From an uncultured Lachnospiraceae bacterium (lineage in GTDB: Bacteria; Bacillota; Clostridia; Lachnospirales; Lachnospiraceae): a stretch of 64,000 bases of DNA. Positions 43,403-51,600 of this stretch are shown one piece after another (position 1 is the stretch's first letter; every line of letters begins with the position of its first letter). The stretch is taken from assembly GCA_910586355.1 (NCBI GenBank), contig CAJUHJ010000002.1, positions 69,697-133,696 on the forward strand, in the 5' to 3' direction. Both the position numbers and the translations under genes were made by a program. The notes below the pieces were generated by a model. That model was given only the letters and a program-made list of their open reading frames with translations, was not told the DNA's origin and did no database searches.

Positions 43403-43418
43403 TAGATAGTTCTATCTA
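43403..43418 (+). promoter_or_regulatory. Inverted repeat in the leader of the Tad-like locus
   Basis: Perfect 7-bp arms TAGATAG and CTATCTA around a central TT, about 30 bases downstream of the -10 box. It could be an operator for a dimeric regulator. No regulator gene is in the locus. Confidence 0.45.
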
Positions 43419-43451
43419 TAAATCCCGTTTTATGAAATAGGAGGAGTGTAA

Positions 43452-44006
43452 TTGCATATAGCATTTTATGGTTCTGTGCGGCAGATTGGCACAAGTGCGA
43501 ATATGTCGGCGGTAGCGGCGGGTATTACGCAGTATTTACAGCTTCCGGTTTCTTATGAAAATATGAAAACAGATGCCAGATTGAAAGAAACAATGCGTTT
43601 CACAGACTGCAGCAGAAGTGTCTGCGCAGAACAGGTGATGAAATCCTGCGATCTTCTGGTAATCAATTTATCCTATTCCTTTCAGGAATTGGCGCATGTC
43701 TATCTCAGACATTCACTTGTTCGAAAGAACGTCGTTTTTCTAATCGGAAAATATATTCCAAACAATTCAAATCAATTAAAACAGCTTGCGAAACAATACC
43801 GGATTTCAGAGAACAGAATTTGTATGATTCCGTATAATCCAAGGTTTTCAAAGGCGTATGAGAATCATAGGGTGTTTGATTATTTAAACTGCTCTAGTAT
43901 TGGCGCGGCAAGCTATGAGGATTTTGATTTTTGTATAAACTTAAATCACGTCATAAATACAATGATAACTTATGTAAATAGAAAAGGAGATAACTATCAT
44001 GGATGA
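43452..44006 (+). CDS. TadZ/CpaE-like protein with a degenerate P-loop
   Basis: A 184-residue Rossmann-type protein. The N-terminus IAFYGSVRQIGTSANMSAVA aligns by eye with the MinD/CpaE first strand and P-loop, but the P-loop Lys residues are missing (IGTSAN in place of a GKT/GTT loop). DLLVINLSY and NVVFLIGKY fit later strands. TadZ/CpaE proteins position pilus machinery, and degenerate loops are known in that family. The start is TTG at 43452, with AGGAGGAG upstream. It overlaps the next micro-gene by 8 bases. The assignment rests on fold pattern and context, so it is tentative. Confidence 0.65.
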   Translation: MHIAFYGSVRQIGTSANMSAVAAGITQYLQLPVSYENMKTDARLKETMRFTDCSRSVCAEQVMKSCDLLVINLSYSFQELAHVYLRHSLVRKNVVFLIGKYIPNNSNQLKQLAKQYRISENRICMIPYNPRFSKAYENHRVFDYLNCSSIGAASYEDFDFCINLNHVINTMITYVNRKGDNYHG

Positions 44007-44175
44007 AATATTTAAACAATATGGTTCAACAATTATTACAGTTTTGGCAATTATTGCAGTAATTGCAATTATTAAGCTTGTGATTGGAAACAGTGAAAGC
44101 AGTATTGTATACAAAGCTTTTTCTGATTTAATCAATAACTTTTACAAAAGTGCAGGCGGTGTGCTGCCAACATAG
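43999..44175 (+). CDS. 58-residue prepilin-like micro-protein
   Basis: The 9-residue leader MDEIFKQYG ends in Gly immediately before a hydrophobic stretch (STIITVLAIIAVIAIIKLVI), then an amphipathic helix (VYKAFSDLINNFYKSAGG). Leader length, terminal Gly and a single hydrophobic helix recall type IVb/Flp prepilins, although Glu5 of Flp pilins is absent. It shares a D-E-(I/L)-F-x-x-Y-G-x-x-I pattern with the 36-residue protein at 47199. AAGGAG precedes the ATG by 9 bases. It overlaps the TadZ-like gene and lies 17 bases before the ATPase gene. It is probably the major pilin-like subunit or a scaffold; this is inference. Confidence 0.7.
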   Translation: MDEIFKQYGSTIITVLAIIAVIAIIKLVIGNSESSIVYKAFSDLINNFYKSAGGVLPT

Positions 44176-44192
44176 AACTAGCGGAGGAATTC

Positions 44193-45290
44193 ATGGAAAA
44201 CATTGAAAATAAATTGCTTTTGCTGGATGAAACAAGTTTTGGTCCTTTGTGGCCGTTTGTAAAGGATGAGAGTATTACGGACGTCGATTATAACGGTACC
44301 GATTTATGGCTGACGGATATACATAAAGTTAAGACAAAGGTAGATACATATGTTGTAACAGATCGATTTTTAGAAGTATTTATTAATAAAGTCAGTATGG
44401 CGGTGGAACAGCAGTTTAATCCGGCAAATCCGATTTTAGAAGCAGAGTCGGAAGAACTTCGTATTACAGCAGTACATGAATCCGTAACTAGTACAGGGCG
44501 TGCCTTTTGTATTCGAAAGGCGCCCGCCGTCCCGCGGTATCGTGCGCAAACTCTGATACGGCAAGAGTATTGCAGCAAAAAAATCTTAGCATTGCTGATT
44601 AATTGTATCCGTACAAAGATGAATTTCGTCATCTGCGGCGACACTGGAGTTGGGAAAACAGAGTTTGCAAAGTTTTTATCGGGGTATATCCGGCCGCAGG
44701 ATAAGGTAATTACCATAGAGGATAATCCGGAATGGCATTATGCAAAACTTTACCCCGGCAATGATTGTATTGCAATTAAGGTAAAAAAGGATAAGTCGGA
44801 TGGAAATGAACGAGGCAGTTTCACAACTATGAATTATACCAACGCTATTAAAACTTGCCTTCGGCTGAATCCTTCCTGGATTATGCTTTCAGAGGCACGA
44901 TCAAAAGAAGCAAAATCTCTTTTGGAATGTTTTTCTACCGGAGTGAAGGGAATTACGACGATTCATACGGATAATGTGCTTAAAATACCAGACCGGTTTA
45001 TGAATATGATACAAAATACAATGGATGCAGACCGGATGGTCAATGATATTTATGATTTTATTGACGTTGGAATTTTGCTGCGTATCAAAGAAATGCCGGA
45101 TGGGAAAAGCAGGCGTTATATCGACCAGTTATGCTTTTTTTACCGCGAAAATGAAGAAAATCACACCAGTCTTTTATTAGACGAAGGAGCTGTGCAGACG
45201 GACAGTCTTCCGGATTCGATTCGAAAGAAAATGGAAAGGGCGGGAATTTTTGAGCCGTTTCATTTTGAATTTCAGGAGGGGAAGATATGA
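44193..45290 (+). CDS. TadA/CpaF-type secretion ATPase (VirB11 superfamily)
   Basis: A 365-residue ATPase that would power assembly of a Tad/Flp-like pilus or secretion machine. Residues about 1-110 form an N-terminal domain (SITDVDYNGTDLWLTDIHK matches the family). The core has Walker A GDTGVGKTEF (Lys155), an Asp box ITIEDNPEWHY, a Walker B-like IMLSEARSKEAKSL with the catalytic Glu, and the His box GITTIHTDN. It is shorter than typical CpaF, and the coupling N-terminal bundle is reduced. GCGGAGGAA precedes the ATG. It overlaps the T2SSF gene by 4 bases (ATGA). Confidence 0.9.
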   Translation: MENIENKLLLLDETSFGPLWPFVKDESITDVDYNGTDLWLTDIHKVKTKVDTYVVTDRFLEVFINKVSMAVEQQFNPANPILEAESEELRITAVHESVTSTGRAFCIRKAPAVPRYRAQTLIRQEYCSKKILALLINCIRTKMNFVICGDTGVGKTEFAKFLSGYIRPQDKVITIEDNPEWHYAKLYPGNDCIAIKVKKDKSDGNERGSFTTMNYTNAIKTCLRLNPSWIMLSEARSKEAKSLLECFSTGVKGITTIHTDNVLKIPDRFMNMIQNTMDADRMVNDIYDFIDVGILLRIKEMPDGKSRRYIDQLCFFYRENEENHTSLLLDEGAVQTDSLPDSIRKKMERAGIFEPFHFEFQEGKI

Positions 45291-46786
45291 AAAGCAAAAA
45301 ATCGTTTTTGTATTATCTAAATCCGAAAAATGTTTCCGCGGCTATTGAAACGTATGGTTATACGTACCGTATTCAAAATACTATTTTGGTTTATCTTGTT
45401 GTGACGGTCTGCTCTATCGCAGGAGGCGTCGTTTTTAAACTGGATTTACCGGAAATCGGGGTTGTCGCAATTTGTGGGATGGCTTTGATGCCGCGCGTTA
45501 TTATTAACAGTTATAAGAATATGTACGAGCAAAAGCGTTTTTCTGACGTCAATCTATATATGGAACAGGTGTTATATTCTTTTAAAAAGACGCCAAAAGT
45601 CATTACCGCGCTGCAGGACGCAGAAAAAATCATTTCGAAAGATTCTCCTATGCGAAAGATTTTACAGGAAGCAGTCAGATATATTATGTATGAGTATTCG
45701 GAGGAAAATTCTTTAGACAGCGCCCTTCAATTGATAGAACAAAAGTACCAATGCCAGCGTATAAAAGATGTACATGCCCTTATGCTGAAAACGGAAAAAA
45801 TTGGCGGAGATTATGAGTCGTCCATTAAAATTCTTTTGTCGAGCAGGGCAATTTGGGAAACAGAGACATGTAAGTTTCAAAAAGAGTGCAAAAACAGGCA
45901 GAAAATGGTAAATATAGCGCTTCTATTAGTTTGTGCGGTTTGTTTATTTACTCCAGTGATGATTACAAAGTTTGCACCAATGGTAGATATTATGACTTCA
46001 AAAGTTTATAAAATCGGAACAGTGATTATGATACTGGTATCTATGCGGACGTATATCAAGGCGGATGGTATGGCGGCGGTCAACTGGCTTCGCAATGAAT
46101 CTTCCCTGACAAATGAAGAACAGGCCGCGCTTTATCGAAAGGTGAAAAACTATGATTTCGCCAGAGAAAAAAGAAAAAGCTTGTGTTATGGCGGCGTTTC
46201 ATTTTGTTTAGGAGCTTTTTGTTTGGTTTTAAAATGGAAGTATTTGGCGGCGGCTTGTATATTGATTGGGTTTTTTATGTTAAATCAGCATAATATCGGT
46301 TATAAACTGGCAAAGAAACGGTGCGGCGAAGAAATTACCAAAGCGTTTCCACAATGGCTGATGGAAATTTCTCTGTTGCTTCAGATTTCAGATAATGTCA
46401 ATGCAGCGATTGCAAAATCGGCGTCAGAGGCTCCGGGAATATTAACGGAAAGTTTAAAAGAAATGCAGGAACAAATTATGGATGCGCCAGAAAGTAATGA
46501 ACCGTATATGAATTTTATGAAAGAATTTGGAATCATGGAAATTCAGTCTGCTATGGGAATGCTTTATTCGATTTCTTCTGGACGCGGAGGAAATGCAGGG
46601 ATGCAGATTGATGAGATACTATCCAAAAATGCGGCTTTGCTTTCCCAAAGTGAAAATACAGCGAACCAAAACCGTTTAGCGGCGTTGTACTGGCAGTTTT
46701 TATTTCCGTCGTTAATTGGCGGCGGGAAATTACTAGTAGATATGACTTTAGTGACAATTGCGTTTATGACGCTTGAATTGGCTTAA
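45287..46786 (+). CDS. Double T2SSF (TadB-TadC-like) platform protein
   Basis: A 499-residue inner-membrane platform protein. Two pairs of transmembrane helices (about 30-75, 208-250, 300-340, 475-499) frame two cytoplasmic helical T2SSF-like domains (about 80-205 and 345-465: EQVLYSFKKTPKVITALQD, and FPQWLMEISLLLQISDNVNA in the second). This looks like a fusion of TadB-like and TadC-like halves in one chain. It overlaps the ATPase gene by 4 bases, with AGGAGGGG before its ATG. It would couple the ATPase to pilin insertion. Confidence 0.82.
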   Translation: MKSKKSFLYYLNPKNVSAAIETYGYTYRIQNTILVYLVVTVCSIAGGVVFKLDLPEIGVVAICGMALMPRVIINSYKNMYEQKRFSDVNLYMEQVLYSFKKTPKVITALQDAEKIISKDSPMRKILQEAVRYIMYEYSEENSLDSALQLIEQKYQCQRIKDVHALMLKTEKIGGDYESSIKILLSSRAIWETETCKFQKECKNRQKMVNIALLLVCAVCLFTPVMITKFAPMVDIMTSKVYKIGTVIMILVSMRTYIKADGMAAVNWLRNESSLTNEEQAALYRKVKNYDFAREKRKSLCYGGVSFCLGAFCLVLKWKYLAAACILIGFFMLNQHNIGYKLAKKRCGEEITKAFPQWLMEISLLLQISDNVNAAIAKSASEAPGILTESLKEMQEQIMDAPESNEPYMNFMKEFGIMEIQSAMGMLYSISSGRGGNAGMQIDEILSKNAALLSQSENTANQNRLAALYWQFLFPSLIGGGKLLVDMTLVTIAFMTLELA

Positions 46787-46809
46787 AAGAGCAGGAGGGA
46801 TGGATAGCA

Positions 46810-47184
46810 ATGTCTGTAATTATAAAATCTTTTATGGGAATCTTTTTCTTTATACTAATCGTTTTTTTAGGAGTTGGTATGATTCAATACCAGACAGAGG
46901 TAAATCAGGCCACGAATTACCAGCAGGATGTGTTGAGAGAACTCCAAAACAGTGATTTTTCTCCGAAAGTGCTGAATTCTTGTATATTGACCGGGACAAA
47001 AAATAAGTACGAGGTGCTTATTGACGTATCTTTAAAAGATGGTTCCCATACGACCTATACGAAAAACAGTTTGGCGGTTCATACGGAAGGCGTTGTGGCG
47101 GCATATGTGACAGTGCTTTATAAAAGCCGGCTGCCGTTTCTTGGAGTGGAAACATTAAATAGTTTAAGAGGATTTGCAAGATAG
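46810..47184 (+). CDS. Small pseudopilin-like protein (124 residues)
   Basis: The N-terminal MSVIIKSFMG is followed by a hydrophobic helix (IFFFILIVFLGVGMIQY) and a periplasmic-type domain (about 30-124) with NYQQDVLRELQNSDFSPKVL and alternating beta strands. Gly10 precedes the helix, as in the neighbouring micro-proteins. It is consistent with a TadE-like minor pilin, though no motif is decisive. GGAGGG lies 11 bases before the ATG. It ends 14 bases before the 36-residue gene. Confidence 0.68.
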   Translation: MSVIIKSFMGIFFFILIVFLGVGMIQYQTEVNQATNYQQDVLRELQNSDFSPKVLNSCILTGTKNKYEVLIDVSLKDGSHTTYTKNSLAVHTEGVVAAYVTVLYKSRLPFLGVETLNSLRGFAR

Positions 47185-47198
47185 GAGGTTTTTGGAGA

Positions 47199-47309
47199 AT
47201 GAATGATGAATTATTTGAAGATTATGGAGAAGCCATTTTGTATGTGGTATTGGCAATTTTAGTTTTAGGAGTAATGTCGGTGGCGCTTAGTGCGTTTACT
47301 GCATTTTGA
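47199..47309 (+). CDS. 36-residue prepilin-like micro-protein
   Basis: The leader MNDELFEDYG (10 residues) ends in Gly before EAILYVVLAILVLGVMSVAL. The sequence closely mirrors the N-termini of the proteins at 43999 (DEIFKQYGSTIITVLAII) and 47484 (KQHGRTILYCAAAVLVLG). AGGAGG lies 10 bases before the ATG. If processed after Gly10, the mature peptide is 26 residues and little more than one hydrophobic helix, so it could be a pilin tip, a plug or a holin-like membrane peptide. Confidence 0.7.
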   Translation: MNDELFEDYGEAILYVVLAILVLGVMSVALSAFTAF

Positions 47310-47325
47310 AAAGGAGAACATACAT

Positions 47326-47475
47326 ATGAATGAAGCGGTAAGCCAGGGTGGAGAATTGTTAGTTGGTATTTTTACAGCGTGTCTTGTAGTCGGCAGTGTT
47401 ATGCTTTTGTTGAGCAATACAGATGCAGGGATTTTAAGAATGTATGCAGCATATTTTTTAGAGGCTGCATGTTAG
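47326..47475 (+). CDS. 49-residue prepilin-like micro-protein
   Basis: The leader MNEAVSQGG (9 residues) ends in Gly before ELLVGIFTACLVVGSVMLLL, followed by a short hydrophobic tail ending in AAYFLEAAC. AAAGGAG lies 10 bases before the ATG at 47326. This start is preferred over the longer frame from 47290, whose extra part lies over the upstream stop codon and ribosome-binding site. The AAC ending contains the only Cys outside the helix. Confidence 0.65.
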   Translation: MNEAVSQGGELLVGIFTACLVVGSVMLLLSNTDAGILRMYAAYFLEAAC

Positions 47476-47483
47476 GAGGAATT

Positions 47484-47996
47484 ATGTTTAATTTAATGAA
47501 GCAGCATGGAAGAACCATTCTATATTGTGCGGCGGCGGTACTTGTTTTGGGAATTGCGTTTCATATTCGCAGCGGTTTAAATACTGGATTTATTCAGATT
47601 GCTTATGCAAAAGCAAGACAGAGTATGTCGAATATGGATGTTATGGCATATACCGACACTTCTGCTGTAAAAGCGTTTGCGGCAAGGAGTAAGCCGAAGA
47701 TTACTTATTCTTATACAAAAGCGCTTCCAAAGAGTGAAATCAATCTAAACCAAATGTTTTCTGCAGTAGATGCTGACGGAACTTCTGTCGCCGTAGAAAT
47801 TACAGATATTTTAAACAGCCGTGGTGAAAGCATATTATACCAGACAGAAGAAGAAAGGAAGCAGCATATTATGCAATATAATACAGATCAGTTTTTATTT
47901 CCTTCTGTGGGAATCTATACTATAAATGTCAAAGCAACAGACACAGAAAAGAAAACCGTGTATGGGAAGTACCGATTGCCTGTAACAAGCAATTAG
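47484..47996 (+). CDS. Pseudopilin-like membrane-anchored protein (170 residues)
   Basis: The leader MFNLMKQHG (9 residues) ends in Gly before RTILYCAAAVLVLGIAF. The external domain (about 40-170) contains a Lys/Ser-rich stretch (ARSKPKITYSYTKALPKSE) and a beta-rich end with IYTINVKATDTEKKTVYG, resembling an Ig-like or PKD-like fold. TAGGAGGA lies before the ATG at 47484; the longer frame from 47379 has no site. It is likely a minor pilin with an adhesive or substrate-binding domain, by inference from context. Confidence 0.7.
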   Translation: MFNLMKQHGRTILYCAAAVLVLGIAFHIRSGLNTGFIQIAYAKARQSMSNMDVMAYTDTSAVKAFAARSKPKITYSYTKALPKSEINLNQMFSAVDADGTSVAVEITDILNSRGESILYQTEEERKQHIMQYNTDQFLFPSVGIYTINVKATDTEKKTVYGKYRLPVTSN

Positions 47997-48011
47997 CGGA
48001 AAGGGTTATAT

Positions 48012-48659
48012 ATGAAAAAAATTGCATTTGGAATCGCATGTGGCATGACGGCGGTATTTGTATTGGTGATGATGCTTACGCTGTTTGGAAGGGCGGCGCG
48101 GAAACAGGAAACAGATAAGGCGTTAGCACAGGCAATAGATTCGACATTGTCAAATGTTATGAGTGAACATAATTATACGATTGAGAAAAATGAAGATTTT
48201 ATTGCGGATTTTTTAAAGGCTCTGTTGATACAGACAAACAGTACTTCAGATCTTACTGTGTCTGTTTTGGATGCAGATTATGAGCATGGTATTTTATCAG
48301 TAGAAATTACAGAAACGTATACACATCCCGATGGAAATAAAGGAAGCGTATCTGAAATGCGGACAGTGATATTTGACAGACCCGTGGAAGAGAGTGTGCA
48401 AATGCGAACAGTAAGTTTTTATGTAGAAGATGAATTATATAAAACTTATACATTGCAGAAGAATTCTTTTTGTTCGCTTCCGGTTCCTCCCGAAAAGGAA
48501 GGGGCAGTATTTCGGCATTGGCGTTTTGTGACGGGTGGGGTTGGAGTGGCACAGAGTTTAGAAACTGCATATGCCAATGGAAGAAAGACGGTACTTTCTT
48601 CCGGCGGCAAGCCATATCTTGTGTCAGAAAATACGAAGTTGACGGCTGTATTTGATTAA
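48012..48659 (+). CDS. Membrane-anchored protein with InlB-like C-terminal motif
   Basis: A 215-residue protein with an N-terminal helix (GIACGMTAVFVLVMMLTLFG) and an extracellular domain. Residues about 25-110 are helical and about 115-215 are beta-rich, ending in a repeat of Listeria-Bacteroides/InlB B type (PPEKEGAVFRHWRFVTGG, ENTKLTAVFD). The same module type occurs four times in the next gene's product, suggesting a shared partner or interaction. A Gly precedes part of the helix (residue 7 or 11), but the leader is less clear than in the neighbours. AAAGGG precedes the ATG. Confidence 0.68.
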   Translation: MKKIAFGIACGMTAVFVLVMMLTLFGRAARKQETDKALAQAIDSTLSNVMSEHNYTIEKNEDFIADFLKALLIQTNSTSDLTVSVLDADYEHGILSVEITETYTHPDGNKGSVSEMRTVIFDRPVEESVQMRTVSFYVEDELYKTYTLQKNSFCSLPVPPEKEGAVFRHWRFVTGGVGVAQSLETAYANGRKTVLSSGGKPYLVSENTKLTAVFD

Positions 48660-48685
48660 TTGGTTTATAAAAAGTAAGAGGAGGA

Positions 48686-51600
48686 ATGAAGTTGAATTTC
48701 AGAAAGAAAAATGCCGTATATCTGCTGTTCATTTTTGTCTGTCTGGCGTTTATGCCGTTAATAGGATATGCCAATGAGGGAAAGAAAACGGTGGATAAGA
48801 CGCCTGTACCCGAAACGTCTGTGATAGAAGTGTCAGATTTTGCGGAATTTCAGGAAGCAGTAGCGGAAGTAACACAAGAAGAGGGAGTTGGAAGAAGTTT
48901 GCCGAATGTATGGCAGAATCATCGGCTTTTGGTAAAAGGGGAAGCTGAATTTGATATTATGGGAGCATCAAATGTGATTCAAGGCTATGAGGATATGGTG
49001 ATTTTGGATTATGATTCGAAAAAAGAGGCAAAACGGGCATATGAGTATCTTAAGGGGATACCGAATCTTGCAGTAGAAATTGACACGCCTTATGAAGATT
49101 CTTTGGTAAATCAAACAAAAGGTATGGCAGATTCTGCTCAAATTAGTAAAAGAAAATTATATACAGTATCTGGCGGACAAGAGATTCTTGTGGCAGTGCT
49201 TGACAGCGGTTATGATATAAACAGCTATGGAAAAGAGCGTTTAGTAAAAGAAACAGATTTGACGGGTTCTGACGCCGTTCAAGACGTCAATGGACATGGA
49301 ACGGCTATGGCAAATATCATCTTAGAACATACTCCGCAGAATGTAAATGTAATGCCTGTAAAAGTAACGGATCCAAACGGAAGGACATCTTCTTTGAAAT
49401 TATATATGGGTATCCGTTATGCAGTAGAAAATCAGGCGGATATTATCAATATAAGTATGAACTCCCTTAAAACCTCTAGTTCAGAAGTAATAGCCGCCGT
49501 GATACGGGAAGCCAGACAGGAGGGTATTTTTGTGGTAGTATCTGCCGGGAATATGGGGCAGAATGTAAAAGATTTTTCTCCGGCAGACGAGCCGGAAGCC
49601 ATTGTAGTATCTGCTGTGAATACAAAGAAGGAAATTGAAGAATATTCCAATCGCGGACATGGGGTAGATTATTGTTCTTATGGAAGCATACAGGTTTCTG
49701 GAATGAATCGTCAATCGGTACAGGCGTCAGGTACATCCGTATCAGCGGCAATTGTATCGGCAGTGACAGCAATAAAAAAAGGCAGCCAGACGGGCAGTTC
49801 GTATGAAGAATTGCTTGAATCATTAAATCAAAGCGCAAAAGATTTAGGTGAGAAAGGTGAGGATGAGCTGTATGGCAGAGGATTGCTTGTTTTTGAAACA
49901 TCCGAAGGATTCGAATTTCCGGAAGGGATGAAAAAACCGGATATTTTGGCCTGCAACTGGAAGGAAATTTCTGTGGAAACGTTCAATCAATATATCGGAA
50001 CTGCTACCAATCTGGAACGAAGGGCATTTTTAGAGCAGTTAAATGACGAAGAAAAGGAACTTCTTTTTTCCAAAAATACAATGTTTTCGGAAAAAGTTTT
50101 GTATACAGAAAATACATATACAGAAGAGAATACCGTAAATGAGATTTTTCGGATGGAAGGAAGATTGTATGATATTGTAATGAGCGAAAGAGTTTCAGAT
50201 GAGTATGAAACACAGGCATACCGTATTTTTCATTATGGACAGCAAAATAAAAGCTATATTCAGCTGGATACTGCCTACAATCATAATAAAGCGAAAGTTT
50301 TTTGTTGGATTACGGATAGGAGTACAGATTTATCTAATAGTGGAACATATGGTATTACATTTATGCCCGGAACTTCTGCATATGATTTTAGTGAATGTAC
50401 ATCAGGGGTTGAAGATACAGACACGTTTGACGGAGGATTAGGCTTTCCGGTCTGGCGTTTGAATATAAAAAAAGTAAAAGTGAAGAAACCAAAGGATGCC
50501 TGTATCAATTACAGTTCTTCTCTCTGGAATGATACGGGAACTTTAGACGGGCATAAAGTACAAAAGCATTATTGGTATATTTGGAAATACCAGGTAAAGC
50601 CGGCTTCAGATGCAGCCAGGCAGGAAGCATATGGAAAAGGCTGTAATGAGGTTGGAAAATGGCATGGAGGTTTTTGGGATTTGGGGGATACGGGAAGGAC
50701 TTCCGGAGGAAAATGCGGCAGTGATACGATTACAACTGCAGTGGATATTGGCAACAGAGATTTGGATATGAGCGGAAAAGAAGGAATAACTTACCGTTTG
50801 CCGTTGTCTACGCATCAGAATGTAAAAACCTCAGAAACAATTACGGATATTCCGTCCTCTTGTACCCAACAAGGTTCCTGCCATATAAAAACAACATTTA
50901 CCTGTAATAAATGCAATAAAACTTGGAAAGTAAAAGGGGATCAAACGCCAGTTGCAAGGCTTGCACATATTTTTGCAGTCAAATATATGGATAATAACGG
51001 TGTGCCAAAGGGAAAATATTGGGAAGAATGTAGCAGGAATTGTTTAGGCTATGATGTAAACGGAGAGTATTGGCAGAGGAATGTCAAATATCTTCAGGAA
51101 ATACATTTTTGGGAAATGGATGTAAATGGTAATTATGGCGTTTTGCACACTGGCACAGACAGAGGGGCGTCTTATTATGCTTTCGGAGAGATCGTTCCAC
51201 AATGGAGCAGGCTTCCGTCAGAAGAATATCAGACAGGCATATTGGCAGCATTTCAGGCGCCGGAGTTTGCATCATATCATTCTGTTTATATTCCTAGGAA
51301 ACAGTATACAGTCGTTTATGACGGAAATGGGGCGGAAAACGGTTCTATGCCGTCCCAGCAGGTGTATTGTGGAAAAGTTTTTGATTTGAGGCCAAATGGT
51401 TTTTATCGTAAGGGTTATAATTTTTTGGGATTTAGTAAATCAAAAGATGGAGAAGTGATTGACGGAACGAATGTCAGTAATTTAACGCTTATAGATCAGG
51501 CGATTGTAACATTATATGCACAGTGGGAACCGATTCTCTATGAAATTACGCTGGATAACCAGGGGGCAGACAAAAAAGCCGGAACAAAAACCGTTTACGA

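Noticed and set aside
46773..46955. 60-residue plus-strand frame between the platform and pseudopilin genes
   Set aside because: It is a frame-shifted shadow overlapping both the platform gene's end and the 46810 gene, which has the better ribosome-binding site and membrane-helix pattern.
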